From positions 1 through 47,848 of the forward strand of contig NZ_QAAD01000026.1 of NCBI RefSeq assembly GCF_003046625.1: a stretch of 47,848 bases of DNA, written 5' to 3'. The notes under the pieces were generated by a model. It was given only the letters and a program-made list of their open reading frames with translations. It did no database searches and was not told the DNA's origin. Below are positions 8,860 to 16,596 of this stretch, one piece after another. A program made the translations under genes and the position numbers. This DNA comes from Mangrovibacterium marinum. Its GTDB lineage: Bacteria > Bacteroidota > Bacteroidia > Bacteroidales > Prolixibacteraceae. Within the stretch, counting starts at the first letter, position 1; each line of letters starts with the position of its first letter.

Positions 8860-8905
8860 GCTACCTTGATTATCGGTTCAACTATTTTACTTTTTCTCGT
8901 GGTAT

Positions 8906-9342
8906 AAATTCCAAAAATCAAATTCCAATGTTCAAAACTCAAATTCCAGAAATCAAAGAATTCAGTGATCTAACTTTTTAATGATTGCTGAAATAATCCT
9001 TTTCAACTCGTCAGCTTCATTAACCAGATCTACAAGCTCCTTGTCAAAGTCAGGATTTGTGTTCTTTAAAATTGTCAGCCAGTAAATCGTCTCTTTCGCT
9101 TCCTTTCGTGCAATTCTCATTCGGAATAGCTTGTCTTTGTCGCTTAGAGACTCATTGGCTTCGATATAATTTGCCCCGATCGAACCTGAAGACCTGACCA
9201 CTTGCCTGAAATCTTGCGTGTTTGAAGTATTTCTCGGTAGTGCTTTCAATCTTAATCGAATATCGATTGCAAATTGAAGGCACCTGTTTTCAAGTTCGTT
9301 CATGTTTGGATTTTGTTCTTTGTTCCTTGTCTTTTGGAATTT
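8906..9342. repeat. 11-bp inverted repeats bounding the four-helix-bundle gene
   Basis: AAATTCCAAAA at 8906-8916 recurs as its exact reverse complement at 9332-9342. The left end is followed by further AAATTCC copies (8919-8960). Together they enclose the gene at 8962-9303 and sit almost flush with moxR (stop at 9349) and close to DUF58 (start at 8859). This looks like the edges of an inserted cassette, although the arms are AT-rich and short. Confidence 0.5.
8962..9303 (-). CDS. Four-helix-bundle protein (23S rRNA intervening-sequence/Avd-like family)
   Basis: A 113-residue helical protein with the family signature: an N-terminal FAIDIRLRLKALP helix, the RQVVRSSGSIGANYIEANES segment (written in two parts: RQVVRSSGSIG and ANYIEANES), and SDKDKLFRMRIARKEAKET followed by YWL. 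Members are found in intervening sequences of 23S rRNA genes, as stand-alone cassettes, and as the accessory Avd subunit of diversity-generating retroelements (family knowledge). No reverse transcriptase or template repeat is present here, so a retroelement is not supported. The gene interrupts the moxR-DUF58 pair within the bat operon, in the operon's orientation, and is framed by short inverted repeats. It would be transcribed with the operon. Nucleic-acid binding is plausible but not shown. Confidence 0.85.
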   Translation of the reverse strand: MNELENRCLQFAIDIRLRLKALPRNTSNTQDFRQVVRSSGSIGANYIEANESLSDKDKLFRMRIARKEAKETIYWLTILKNTNPDFDKELVDLVNEADELKRIISAIIKKLDH

Positions 9343-9348
9343 GTTCAG

Positions 9349-10344
9349 CTACGGAACTTCTACAGTATTCAAAATATCGGTGATGATATCTTCGGTTGTA
9401 ATATTATTGGCTTCAGCTTCGTAGCTTAATCCGATGCGGTGGCGCAATACATCGTGCGAAACGGCACGAACGTCTTCGGGAATAACATAGCCGCGGCGTT
9501 TGATGAACGCATAGGCTTTTGCAGCTTGTGCCAAACTGATACTTGCCCGGGGCGAACCACCAAACGAAATCATATCGGCATATTTCTCCAGTTTGTATTC
9601 TGCCGGGGTACGCGTTGCAAAGACAATGTCCACAATGTACTGACTGATCTTTTCATCCAGATAAACATCTTTCACCACGCTGCGGGCTTTCAGAATGTCC
9701 TCGGGTTTTAGCACTGTTGCCGGTTGCGGGAATTGTTTAAGCAGGTTTTGCTGAATGATCAGTTTTTCTTCTTCTTTTTGCGGGTATTTGATCACCACCT
9801 TTAGCATAAAACGGTCAATCTGTGCTTCGGGAAGCGGGTAAGTTCCTTCCTGTTCAATGGGGTTTTGTGTTGCCATAACCAGAAAAGGTTCCTGTAATTT
9901 GAAGGTCTCGTCGCCGATGGTAATCTGGCGTTCCTGCATCGCTTCGAGCAGGGCCGACTGTACTTTTGCCGGTGCACGGTTGATCTCGTCGGCCAGTACA
10001 AAGTTGGTGAAGATTGGTCCCTTTTTAACGACGAATTCTTCGTTTTTCTGACTATATATAAGTGTACCCAGCAAGTCGGCCGGCAACAAGTCGGGGGTAA
10101 ACTGAATACGGGCAAAATCAGCATTGATGGTTTTCGACAGGGTGTTTATGGCTAAGGTTTTTGCCAAACCCGGCACTCCCTCAAGTAAAATATGACCACC
10201 GGATAATAATCCAATCAACAAACTCTCAACCAGGTGTTTTTGTCCAACAATCACCTTGTTCATTTCCATGCTGATCAAATCGACGAAAGAACTTTCCTTT
10301 TCGATTCTTTCGTTGAGCTCACGAATATCAACTGCTTGATTCAT
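9349..10344 (-). CDS. moxR: MoxR-family AAA+ ATPase
   Basis: A 331-residue MoxR ATPase, first gene of the bat operon. Walker A is GVPGLAKT at 56-63 and Walker B is VLADEINRAP, with the sensor segment ATQNPIEQEGTYPLPEAQ and the arginine-finger region LPEAQIDRFMLK all present. The C-terminal lid (EVRAVSHDVLRHRIGLSYEAEA, here as EDVRAVSHDVLRHRIG) is typical. MoxR proteins are thought to act as chaperones that insert cofactors or remodel VWA-domain partners; here the partners would be DUF58, BatA and BatB. It starts at ATG 10344, and the region upstream to truA at 10522 must contain the operon promoter. The minus-strand octamer TAATTTCG near 10378-10385 is a weak candidate. Confidence 0.95.
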   Translation of the reverse strand: MNQAVDIRELNERIEKESSFVDLISMEMNKVIVGQKHLVESLLIGLLSGGHILLEGVPGLAKTLAINTLSKTINADFARIQFTPDLLPADLLGTLIYSQKNEEFVVKKGPIFTNFVLADEINRAPAKVQSALLEAMQERQITIGDETFKLQEPFLVMATQNPIEQEGTYPLPEAQIDRFMLKVVIKYPQKEEEKLIIQQNLLKQFPQPATVLKPEDILKARSVVKDVYLDEKISQYIVDIVFATRTPAEYKLEKYADMISFGGSPRASISLAQAAKAYAFIKRRGYVIPEDVRAVSHDVLRHRIGLSYEAEANNITTEDIITDILNTVEVP

Positions 10345-10521
10345 TTTTTTAGATCAATTTTTATATTTTGGTTGACGAAATTAAAGCATACTTGTCCAAA
10401 AAAGGGTATAAACTTGTTAAAAGTTGTTAAGTGTTATGTTTGGACAAGAGCCGTTAAAATTAATAAAATAGGGCATTCCGTGAAGGAGTGTATTCTTTTT
10501 TATTTTAAAAACAGATTGATT

Positions 10522-11301
10522 TTGAAACAACGATATTTTATTGAGTTAGCTTATAATGGCACTCGATTTCACGGGTGGCAAATTCAGCCCAAATCGAAAA
10601 GTATACAGGAAGAATTGCAACGTGCATTGAGTACAATCTGCCGGGAGCACATTGCCGTAACAGGCGCCGGCCGAACAGATACCGGCGTACATGCGAGTTA
10701 TTACGTGGCCCATTTCGACTCGGAAAAAGAGCAGCTTGACGATGCTCAGTTTGTGTATAAAATGAACCGCTTTTTGGGGATGGATATTGCTATTTTTAAT
10801 ATCGTGAAAGTGGACCGGGAGGCTCATGCCCGTTTTGGCGCCATTTCGCGCACCTATCATTATTTTATCACCCAGCAAAAGGATCCGTTTGCTCTGGAAA
10901 CAGCTTGGTATAACAGCCGCTCGCTGAATGTTGACCGGATGAATGAGGCTTGCCGTATTTTATTCGATTTCGAAGATTTTACCAGCTTTAGTAAACTGCA
11001 TACGGATGTGAAAACGAATAATTGTAAAATTTATCAGGCCGAATGGATCCGGAACGGACAGCAGCTGAAGTTTGTCGTTAAAGCCGATCGCTTTTTGCGC
11101 AATATGGTGCGGGCTATTGTTGGAACCTTGGTTGAAGTGGGGCTGGGAAAGCTCACTATCGACGATTTTCGGCGGGTGATTGAAACCCAGGATCGGGGGG
11201 CAGCGGGAGTTTCGGTGCCTGCCTGTGGCTTGTTTCTGACCGATATTGAATACCCGGAGGCTGTTTTTAAACGAACGGTGATACCCGATCAGAGTAATTG
11301 A
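10522..11301 (+). CDS. truA: tRNA pseudouridine(38-40) synthase TruA
   Basis: TruA isomerises uridines 38-40 in the tRNA anticodon stem. The catalytic motif GAGRTDTGVHA carries the nucleophile D53, and the N-terminal RYFIELAYNGTRFHGWQ and C-terminal FLRNMVRAIVG motifs are canonical. The open frame extends upstream into moxR on the other strand (to 10234), which cannot be right. No ATG lies at the family's usual start, but TTG at 10522 gives MKQRYFIELAYNG, the expected N-terminus, so I choose it; TTG at 10516 and GTG at 10480 are alternatives. The resulting 259 residues match the family length. Its 3' end overlaps the convergent gene by 13 bases. Confidence 0.93.
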   Translation: MKQRYFIELAYNGTRFHGWQIQPKSKSIQEELQRALSTICREHIAVTGAGRTDTGVHASYYVAHFDSEKEQLDDAQFVYKMNRFLGMDIAIFNIVKVDREAHARFGAISRTYHYFITQQKDPFALETAWYNSRSLNVDRMNEACRILFDFEDFTSFSKLHTDVKTNNCKIYQAEWIRNGQQLKFVVKADRFLRNMVRAIVGTLVEVGLGKLTIDDFRRVIETQDRGAAGVSVPACGLFLTDIEYPEAVFKRTVIPDQSN

Positions 11302-12176
11302 ACGATGGCGGTCAAATCCCGGACCTTATCCTGGTGTCCCAGCGATTCGTAGGACTGGATCAGGCTCTCAATTAGGAGCTTGATGATCTTTTTATCTTCG
11401 CAAGCGGTTTCGAAGAGCCCGGAATCGGAACTCTCGCTTTTTTTGACGAAAAATTCGATTTCTTTTCGCCCGATGATGGCGCCTCGATTGGCCGGATTGA
11501 TGTAGAAAAGAACCGGCGAATTATAGTCGTCGCCATGTGCCTTTTTGGCAATCTCCGGATCGATATACGCCAAAAGCGGATTTTTTGGGAAGTTGATCAA
11601 ACGAATCGGCAATTCTAAGTCGCGGGCTATCAGGATGTATAGAATGGCCAGTGAAATGGGGTTTCCCTTTTTGGTGTCTAGGAGTTGGTTGAGATAGCAG
11701 TTTTGCGGCGACTGCAAGTTCGACAAATTGATCGAGAACTTGTTCACATCGTATAGAACGTGATTCAGCACGGTGATTTTCTCGATCGATGTCAGTCGGT
11801 TGTTGATCTCGAGCCAAACGTCGTTGCTAATTTTTTTGAGCTGGTTTAGGATGTTTTTCTTTTTCAGTTCCGGGTATTGATATTGGCTGATCAGAAAGAA
11901 GCCTTCGAAGAGGTCGACCTCTTTTGGGTTGGCCCAGTCGTGGATTTTGCTGCTGGTTTCGCGGAACTGAATTTGATGAATCAGATTCTCGATTCGGGTT
12001 TGGATCAGTTCGTCCAGGCTGGTTTCCCAAATATGTTCCAGTTCTTCAATGCGAAGATCATCCTCCCGGAGTAATTCCTTTTCAACCATCTCATAAACCG
12101 CTTGGTCCGGATCGTCGAGCAAGGTTATTAAGGCCTGAAGTTTTTCTGAATCCATATTTTGTTCCTCCTGTTTCAA
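11289..12176 (-). CDS. SirB1/transglutaminase-like family protein
   Basis: A 295-residue cytosolic protein of the SirB1 type. The N-terminal ~90 residues are helical and HEAT-like (ALITLLDDPDQAVYEMVEKE). The conserved SirB1 core follows: NLQSPQNCYLNQLLDTKKG, then NPISLAILYILIARDLELPI and GDDYNSPVLFYINPANRG. A transglutaminase-like fold is reported for this family, with unknown substrate. ATG at 12176 is taken; ATG at 12155 (MDSEKLQALI) is equally possible. It is 6 bases from the nucleoside phosphorylase gene, so the two likely form a unit. The last 13 bases overlap truA tail to tail. Confidence 0.8.
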   Translation of the reverse strand: MKQEEQNMDSEKLQALITLLDDPDQAVYEMVEKELLREDDLRIEELEHIWETSLDELIQTRIENLIHQIQFRETSSKIHDWANPKEVDLFEGFFLISQYQYPELKKKNILNQLKKISNDVWLEINNRLTSIEKITVLNHVLYDVNKFSINLSNLQSPQNCYLNQLLDTKKGNPISLAILYILIARDLELPIRLINFPKNPLLAYIDPEIAKKAHGDDYNSPVLFYINPANRGAIIGRKEIEFFVKKSESSDSGLFETACEDKKIIKLLIESLIQSYESLGHQDKVRDLTAIVQLL

Positions 12177-12182
12177 GATAAG

Positions 12183-13052
12183 CTATTCTGCTAATTTATC
12201 CAAAACCAGTCGGATAAGCTTCTTCATCGACGAGTGGTAGTCGCCGTTGGCTTGTTTGCTCAGTCGGTTGGCAATGATCAGACAAACGGTGAGCGCATGG
12301 TGTCCTAACAGGGCTGAAAGACCGTAAATCGCTGAGCATTCCATTTCGTAGTTGGTGATTTTAGCCCCCTGATAACTGAAGTCCTCAATTTTTGCGTTGA
12401 TCTGCGGATCGGCCAGCGGCAGGCGCAGAACACGTCCTTGCGGGCCGTAAAAGCCCGGAGCCGAGATGGTTACGCCGGGCGTAAAGTCGTTTGTCTGAAA
12501 TTTGTCGAACAATTTTGATGACGAACTTACAACATAAGGAGATGCCAGTTGCCGGTTCCAGTTTAAATGCGATTTAAGTTGCTTTTCAAAGGCCAAATCG
12601 GAAACCGAATCGCGATTGGCATAAAAGTTTAGCAGCCCGTCGAAGCCAATTGCTTTTTCGGAGACCACAAATGAGTTGACATCCAAATAAGGTTGCAAGC
12701 CTCCCGAGGTGCCAATGCGCACAATATTCAGGCTTCGTTTTTCGGCTCTGACTTCGCGGGTGACAAAATCAATGTTTGCCAGTGCGTCCAGCTCATTGAG
12801 CACAATGTCAATATTGTCGGTCCCGATTCCGGTTGACAGCACCGTAAAACCGATGCCGCGATATTGCCCGGTGACCGAGACAAATTCCCGGTTGGCAGTT
12901 TTGACTTCAATGGTTGAAAACAGCGATGCAATAAGTTCAACCCGCCCGGGGTCGCCAACCAAAATGATGTTGTCGGCAAGGTGTTCCGGTTTCAAGTGCA
13001 GATGGAAGACCGTTCCGTCGGGGTTGATAATGAGCTCTGAAGAACCAATCAT
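12183..13052 (-). CDS. Uridine phosphorylase-like nucleoside phosphorylase
   Basis: A 289-residue PNP/UDP-family enzyme that should split nucleosides with phosphate to give the free base and (deoxy)ribose-1-phosphate. The phosphate-binding GDPGR is at about 33-37. GTSGG occurs around 113-117 and the nucleoside-binding NYEMECSAIYG near 235-245. The EMEC stretch fits uridine-phosphorylase-like members better than trimeric PNP, but the exact base specificity cannot be read from sequence alone. It precedes the SirB1-like gene by 6 bases. Both are transcribed away from the SPFH gene, with a 142-base divergent intergenic region between them. Confidence 0.88.
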   Translation of the reverse strand: MIGSSELIINPDGTVFHLHLKPEHLADNIILVGDPGRVELIASLFSTIEVKTANREFVSVTGQYRGIGFTVLSTGIGTDNIDIVLNELDALANIDFVTREVRAEKRSLNIVRIGTSGGLQPYLDVNSFVVSEKAIGFDGLLNFYANRDSVSDLAFEKQLKSHLNWNRQLASPYVVSSSSKLFDKFQTNDFTPGVTISAPGFYGPQGRVLRLPLADPQINAKIEDFSYQGAKITNYEMECSAIYGLSALLGHHALTVCLIIANRLSKQANGDYHSSMKKLIRLVLDKLAE

Positions 13053-13194
13053 AACAGTGTTTATTGATGTTTTTCAAATCTAACTAAAAATTATTCGTGC
13101 AACAAAGCCTAAATAGCTGCTCGTTTATTCGGGAGTTTTTCTTAATTTTTCAGCTTAAAGGATACTGAAAATTTATTTAAGCAATTAATTATCG

Positions 13195-14025
13195 ATGGAA
13201 ATGAATCAAATGAACATTCTTAAGAAATCTTACCTTATCATTATTGCTGTCGGGGTTTTGATTTTAATCTTCTTTGGCAGCAGTATGTTTTTTACCATAC
13301 AGCCGGGTGAGCGTGCCATTATCTTCCGGCCTTTCGGAGACGGTTTGGATAAGGAAAATATCTTTGTGCCGGGCTTTCATGTTGTTGCTCCCTGGAACGA
13401 CTTGATTGTGTACGATGTGAAAGAACAGCAACGCGAAGAAACCATGGATGTGCTCGATAAAAATGGACTCTCGGTCAATGTTGACGTGTCGGTTCGTTTC
13501 AACCCGATTTATGATAAAATCGGTACGCTCCACGAAGTCTTTGGCACGCGGTATATCGATCAGCTGATTATCCCCGAGGTGCGTTCCATGGTTCGCCAGG
13601 TGGCCGGACGCTATACGGCCGAGGAAATTTATTCAACCAAACGCAGCGAAGTGGAACAGGCTATTATCGATGAAACGAAAATCATTCTCGAAAAGAATAA
13701 TATCGATATGCGGGCTTTGCTGATCCGCTCTATAAACTTGCCGGATCAGATTCGGGTTGCCATTGAGAATAAACTGAAAACCGAACAAGAAGCTTTAGCC
13801 TACCAATTTCGCCTTACCCGCGAGGAGTCGGAAGCAGAACGGAAACGCATCGAGGCCGAGGGTATTGCTAATTATAATCAGATCATTAATTCGAGTTTGA
13901 CCGATAAAATCCTGAAACAACGCGGGATTGAAGCAACACTCGAGTTGTCGAAGTCCCCAAATGCGAAAGTGGTTGTTGTGGGAAGTGGAAAGGACGGTAT
14001 GCCATTAATTTTGGGAAACAATTAA
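13195..14025 (+). CDS. SPFH/prohibitin-family membrane protein
   Basis: A 276-residue prohibitin-like protein. One N-terminal transmembrane helix (YLIIIAVGVLILIFFG, about 13-31) is followed by an SPFH domain (FFTIQPGERAIIFRPFGDG ... DVSVRFNPIYDKIGTLHEVFG) and a C-terminal coiled coil (FRLTREESEAERKRIEAEG). Prohibitins form ring-shaped membrane assemblies and often regulate membrane proteases; no FtsH or NfeD-like partner is adjacent. ATGs at codons 1, 3 and 6 are all possible. The gene stands alone, with a terminator 9 bases downstream. Confidence 0.92.
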   Translation: MEMNQMNILKKSYLIIIAVGVLILIFFGSSMFFTIQPGERAIIFRPFGDGLDKENIFVPGFHVVAPWNDLIVYDVKEQQREETMDVLDKNGLSVNVDVSVRFNPIYDKIGTLHEVFGTRYIDQLIIPEVRSMVRQVAGRYTAEEIYSTKRSEVEQAIIDETKIILEKNNIDMRALLIRSINLPDQIRVAIENKLKTEQEALAYQFRLTREESEAERKRIEAEGIANYNQIINSSLTDKILKQRGIEATLELSKSPNAKVVVVGSGKDGMPLILGNN

Positions 14026-14034
14026 AACGAATTG

Positions 14035-14064
14035 AAGCCGGTGTAATGTAGCCGGCTTTTTTTT
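14035..14064 (+). terminator. Intrinsic terminator of the SPFH gene
   Basis: AAGCCGG at 14035-14041 pairs perfectly with CCGGCTT at 14052-14058 around a 10-base loop, followed by eight T in total. Confidence 0.88.
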
Positions 14065-14246
14065 ACCGATTAGAATTGTCTATTGGCATTCCCCATGCAA
14101 TTTCAGAACTCTGCTCAAGGCTTAGTTGGAAGGAAAATTGAGTACGGAAATCGCGCCGACTTACTTGCTGTTTCTGCAAACGGTTGCCCGCGAGAAACTT
14201 CATTATCCGGGTGTCGAGTTCCTCCTTGACCAGGGATAACCCCGAA

Positions 14247-14525
14247 CTAATCCATTTTTTCCATTAAGTGATTGGTTCGTTGCCGAATAATGGGATTGGC
14301 TGCGTTACTGTCAGGGGCGGGTGATTTTAGGCTTTCCTGCGGATTGATAATCAGCGATTTTTCAATGTTCTGTTTTTCTGCCTCTTGCTTGTTGTTTATG
14401 GTTTGTTCTTGTTTCACTTGCACCGGATTGGCATCCGGCTGTGATTTTGCATTGGTATCAATGTTTTGGGACATTTTCAAACCAAGCAAGTAAAAAATTG
14501 AAGAGGTCAGGATAACTACTTTCAT
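14247..14525 (-). CDS. Small secreted or membrane-anchored hypothetical protein
   Basis: Not recognised. From ATG 14525 the 92-residue product starts MKVVILTSSIFYLLGLK, a plausible signal or anchor segment. A polar, Gln/Asn/Pro-rich stretch without clear fold follows (NIDTNAKSQPDANPVQVKQ; EKQNIEKSLI) and it ends ...RTNHLMEKMD. The frame is open for 65 more codons upstream, but that extension (SPCGPDSPNKDKYF) looks non-coding. The absence of globular sequence leaves some doubt that this is a gene at all. Confidence 0.4.
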   Translation of the reverse strand: MKVVILTSSIFYLLGLKMSQNIDTNAKSQPDANPVQVKQEQTINNKQEAEKQNIEKSLIINPQESLKSPAPDSNAANPIIRQRTNHLMEKMD

Positions 14526-14838
14526 GTTCGCGATCAAAAATTTTCCTAAAAATAGACTTTTCTGAAAACCACGCACGCAAAAAACGTTAAAATTCCTAAA
14601 TGCGTAGGTGAAAGTCCGTATTCGGTCTGCGAAACATGACAAATGACAGGGAAGTGAGTGTTTGTCGAAATATTTGTCTTTGTTCGGGCTGTCCGGTCCG
14701 CAAGGGCTTAACGGCAGCATCGCAGCTTTGGTTTTGTTTCACCAAAAAAAAAAACTGGCGCCCCGAAATTCCCCGATCTGTTTAACGGCCAATCCAAACT
14801 TCTGTGGAAGATATTATTCGTCAATATTCGGGCAAACA
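14526..14838. other. Intergenic region upstream of the ECF locus
   Basis: About 310 bases with no supported gene. It includes an 11-base A run (about 14742-14752) and the string AGGTGAAAGTCCGTATTCGG near 14607-14626. The last bases lead into the first ECF-type promoter at 14839. Confidence 0.5.
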
Positions 14839-14868
14839 GCGCAAGTTTTTATTTAAATTCGTGTCAAA
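14839..14868 (+). promoter_or_regulatory. ECF-type promoter P1, upstream of the ECF sigma gene
   Basis: GCAAGTTTTT (14841-14850), ten bases, GTGTCAAA (14861-14868). The same two boxes with the same spacing recur at 15472 and 16497. The -10-like box ends 23 bases before the sigma start codon. This fits autoregulation by the encoded sigma factor. Confidence 0.75.
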
Positions 14869-14891
14869 CCCCAAATACTCAGCAAAACACG

Positions 14892-15467
14892 ATGACTGAT
14901 CCCGAGCTGGTGGCGCAAATAAAAGTGGGCAACGAAAAGGCCTTTCGGCTTTTGGTTGAGCAATATCAACGGATGGTGTTGCATACCTGTTTGGGGTTTG
15001 TGCAGGACCGGAATGATGCCGAAGATCTGGCGCAGGAGGTTTTTATTGAGCTTTTCCGTGCCATGGATAAGTTCCGGGGCGAATCCGGTTTGTCCACCTG
15101 GATATATCGTATCGCCGTGAATCGATCCCTGAATTTCATTCGTGATCAGAAACGACGTTGTTTCTTTCAGTCAATAAGTACCCGCCTGACTGGTGGAACG
15201 ACTGTGGATGTTGCCGACCAAAGCTGGCGCTCTCGCCCGGATCATGAAGTTGAAAATAACCAGCGCCGGGCAAACCTGTACCAAGCAATCAATCGTTTGC
15301 CGGAACGGCAACGCGTGGCGTTCACCCTAAGCAAGCTGGAGGGTTTGTCCTATCAGGATATTGCCGGAATTATGGGGCTTTCGTTGTCTTCGGTAGAATC
15401 GTTGATTCACCGGGCAAAGCTTGGTTTGCAGAAACAGTTGTATCAGTGTTACAAAAAGGGCCTGTGA
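14892..15467 (+). CDS. RNA polymerase ECF sigma factor
   Basis: A 191-residue group IV sigma factor. Region 2 (FRLLVEQYQRMVLHTCLGF; DAEDLAQEVFIELFRAMDKF) binds core polymerase and the -10 element. Region 4 (LPERQRVAFTLSKLEGLSYQ; DIAGIMGLSLSSVESLIHRA) is a helix-turn-helix for the -35 element. An extended, basic and polar linker (about 95-125, RDQKRRCFFQSISTRLTGG) separates them. It is followed 37 bases later by a zinc-finger anti-sigma gene and then a periplasmic sensor-like gene, an arrangement analogous to the CnrH/CnrY/CnrX metal-response system. Identical promoter motifs before it and its neighbours suggest it drives its own locus. Confidence 0.93.
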   Translation: MTDPELVAQIKVGNEKAFRLLVEQYQRMVLHTCLGFVQDRNDAEDLAQEVFIELFRAMDKFRGESGLSTWIYRIAVNRSLNFIRDQKRRCFFQSISTRLTGGTTVDVADQSWRSRPDHEVENNQRRANLYQAINRLPERQRVAFTLSKLEGLSYQDIAGIMGLSLSSVESLIHRAKLGLQKQLYQCYKKGL

Positions 15468-15471
15468 GTAT

Positions 15472-15499
15472 GCAAGTTTTTAATCAATAAGGTGTCAAA
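15472..15499 (+). promoter_or_regulatory. ECF-type promoter P2, directly upstream of the anti-sigma gene
   Basis: GCAAGTTTTT (15472-15481), ten bases, GTGTCAAA (15492-15499). The box pair lies within the 37-base gap between sigma and anti-sigma. The anti-sigma ATG at 15505 is only 5 bases past the -10-like box, where transcription itself would start, so the transcript from P2 is predicted to be leaderless. Confidence 0.7.
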
Positions 15500-15504
15500 A
15501 GAAT

Positions 15505-15930
15505 ATGGAAACAAGAAGTCACGCTCAGATTCAGAAAAAGCTGATATTCTACCTGGATAATCAGTTAGGGGCGAAGGAACATCAACAGGTTGTACAGCAC
15601 CTGTCTGGTTGCGATGAATGTGCTGCTTTTCTGCGGGAATTGCAGAGCACTCTTTGTTTGTTGGAGGAGAATAAGCAGCACGAGCCAGGCGCTTACTTTT
15701 ATGCAAGCATCCAAAACCGGCTGCAGGCAGGGCATAGGCAGCCCTTGCTTGGAATCCGATTGTTGCAGCCGGCAATACTTGTGTTGCTTTTGGCCTTAGG
15801 AATCCGTTTGGGAATCTGGATAGGTACCCAAAGCTACGCCGAGAGCGTTTTATCAGAACAGGCAGTCCTTGTTCCCTTTAATGATTTAGCAGAAGAACCG
15901 ATTGAAGAATTCCTTTTAAATCTGAAATGA
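15505..15930 (+). CDS. Zinc-finger (zf-HC2-like) anti-sigma factor, single-pass membrane protein
   Basis: A 141-residue anti-sigma factor. The N-terminal ZAS-type domain contains H32-x3-C36-x2-C39 (HLSGCDEC), a zinc-binding signature of anti-ECF factors, after the helix KKLIFYLDNQLGAKEHQQ. A single transmembrane helix lies at about 85-107 (LLQPAILVLLLALGIRLG), leaving a short periplasmic tail (SEQAVLVPFNDLAEEPIEEF). It should hold the upstream sigma factor at the membrane until a periplasmic signal arrives. Its stop overlaps the next gene as ATGA, so it is translationally coupled to the sensor-like protein. Confidence 0.9.
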   Translation: METRSHAQIQKKLIFYLDNQLGAKEHQQVVQHLSGCDECAAFLRELQSTLCLLEENKQHEPGAYFYASIQNRLQAGHRQPLLGIRLLQPAILVLLLALGIRLGIWIGTQSYAESVLSEQAVLVPFNDLAEEPIEEFLLNLK

Positions 15931-16454
15931 TGTTTCGAAATGTAAAACTTTTAAGTTGGTTGGTTGCAATATTGTTGGTTACCAACCTGGCGACTATTAT
16001 CACTGTTATTTATCATACACGCACGGAGTCAAAAGTCATAACAAACAAGGGGGATGAGCACGTTCCCGGTGATCGGCGAACGCGCTATTTTAAGGAGCAG
16101 TTGCACTTGACCGACGAGCAGCTTGTTCCTTTTCGCGAAGCCAACCGTCGGTTTAACCGCCGGACCCGGGCATTAACCGATCATTTGAGTGACCAGCGGT
16201 CGGCAATGCTGCGTGAGCTGTTCTCCGATGCTGCGGACCAGAAGGTGCTGGCCGCTATCGCTGCCGGGGTCGGAGCAGATCACGAACAGCTGAAACTGGC
16301 AACCTGTGAGTTCTATCTCGAGCTTAAGTCGCTTTGTACCGAAGAGCAGAAGGAACAGCTAGCGGCAATTTTTCAGTCGCTGCTGGATGCCGAAGAAAAG
16401 GTTCAGTTGCCAGGCAAGAAGCATCGTAACGGAAAAGGCAGATTAGCGGAATGA
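15927..16454 (+). CDS. Spy/CnrX-like periplasmic metal-sensor-type protein
   Basis: A 175-residue protein with one N-terminal membrane anchor (LLSWLVAILLVTNLATIITV, about 8-28) and an all-helical periplasmic domain. The pattern FKEQLHLTDEQLVPFREANR (residues about 55-74), then paired long helices, then SLCTEEQKEQLAAIF, is that of the Spy/CpxP/CnrX 'heavy-metal resistance' superfamily. Two Cys (in LATCEFYLELKSLC) lie on one predicted helix and could bind metal or respond to thiol stress. The C-terminus is basic (GKKHRNGKGR). The coupled position after sigma and anti-sigma suggests it modulates the anti-sigma factor in the periplasm. The specific metal or stress is not known. Confidence 0.75.
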   Translation: MMFRNVKLLSWLVAILLVTNLATIITVIYHTRTESKVITNKGDEHVPGDRRTRYFKEQLHLTDEQLVPFREANRRFNRRTRALTDHLSDQRSAMLRELFSDAADQKVLAAIAAGVGADHEQLKLATCEFYLELKSLCTEEQKEQLAAIFQSLLDAEEKVQLPGKKHRNGKGRLAE

Positions 16455-16494
16455 TAATAGTTCCCTTTGAATGATGAATAAAAAGAAACATATA

Positions 16495-16524
16495 GCGCAA
16501 GTTTTTTAGTTGTTACGTGTCAAA
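16495..16524 (+). promoter_or_regulatory. ECF-type promoter P3, upstream of the LTxxQ/DUF2202 pair
   Basis: GCAAGTTTTT (16497-16506), ten bases, GTGTCAAA (16517-16524). It extends the match to P1 by a shared GC 5' of the -35-like box and a shared C before GTGTCAAA. It would give a 5' leader of about 65 bases before the ATG at 16597. Confidence 0.72.
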
Positions 16525-16596
16525 GTAGTACGCCATTGGATTTGGCACAGAAACCGATCGAATGATCGATAATTACGAATTAAAAAAACAGATATT

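Noticed and set aside
8962-9303. Diversity-generating retroelement suggested by an Avd-like protein
   Set aside because: No reverse transcriptase, template repeat or variable target gene is present in the window.
10234-10521. Upstream extension of truA reaching into moxR
   Set aside because: It would overlap moxR by 111 bases on the opposite strand and adds a sequence without TruA similarity. The TTG start at 10522 gives the normal N-terminus.
14126-14239. 37-codon frame ending ...HYPGVEFLLDQG after the SPFH gene
   Set aside because: It looks protein-like but has no ATG, lies beyond a terminator, and matches no family I know. It is too weak to call a gene or a remnant.
14605-14660. GGTGAAAGTCCGTATTCGG string resembling group II intron sequence
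   Set aside because: No intron-encoded reverse transcriptase, domain V hairpin or exon boundaries are present. The similarity is from memory and short.
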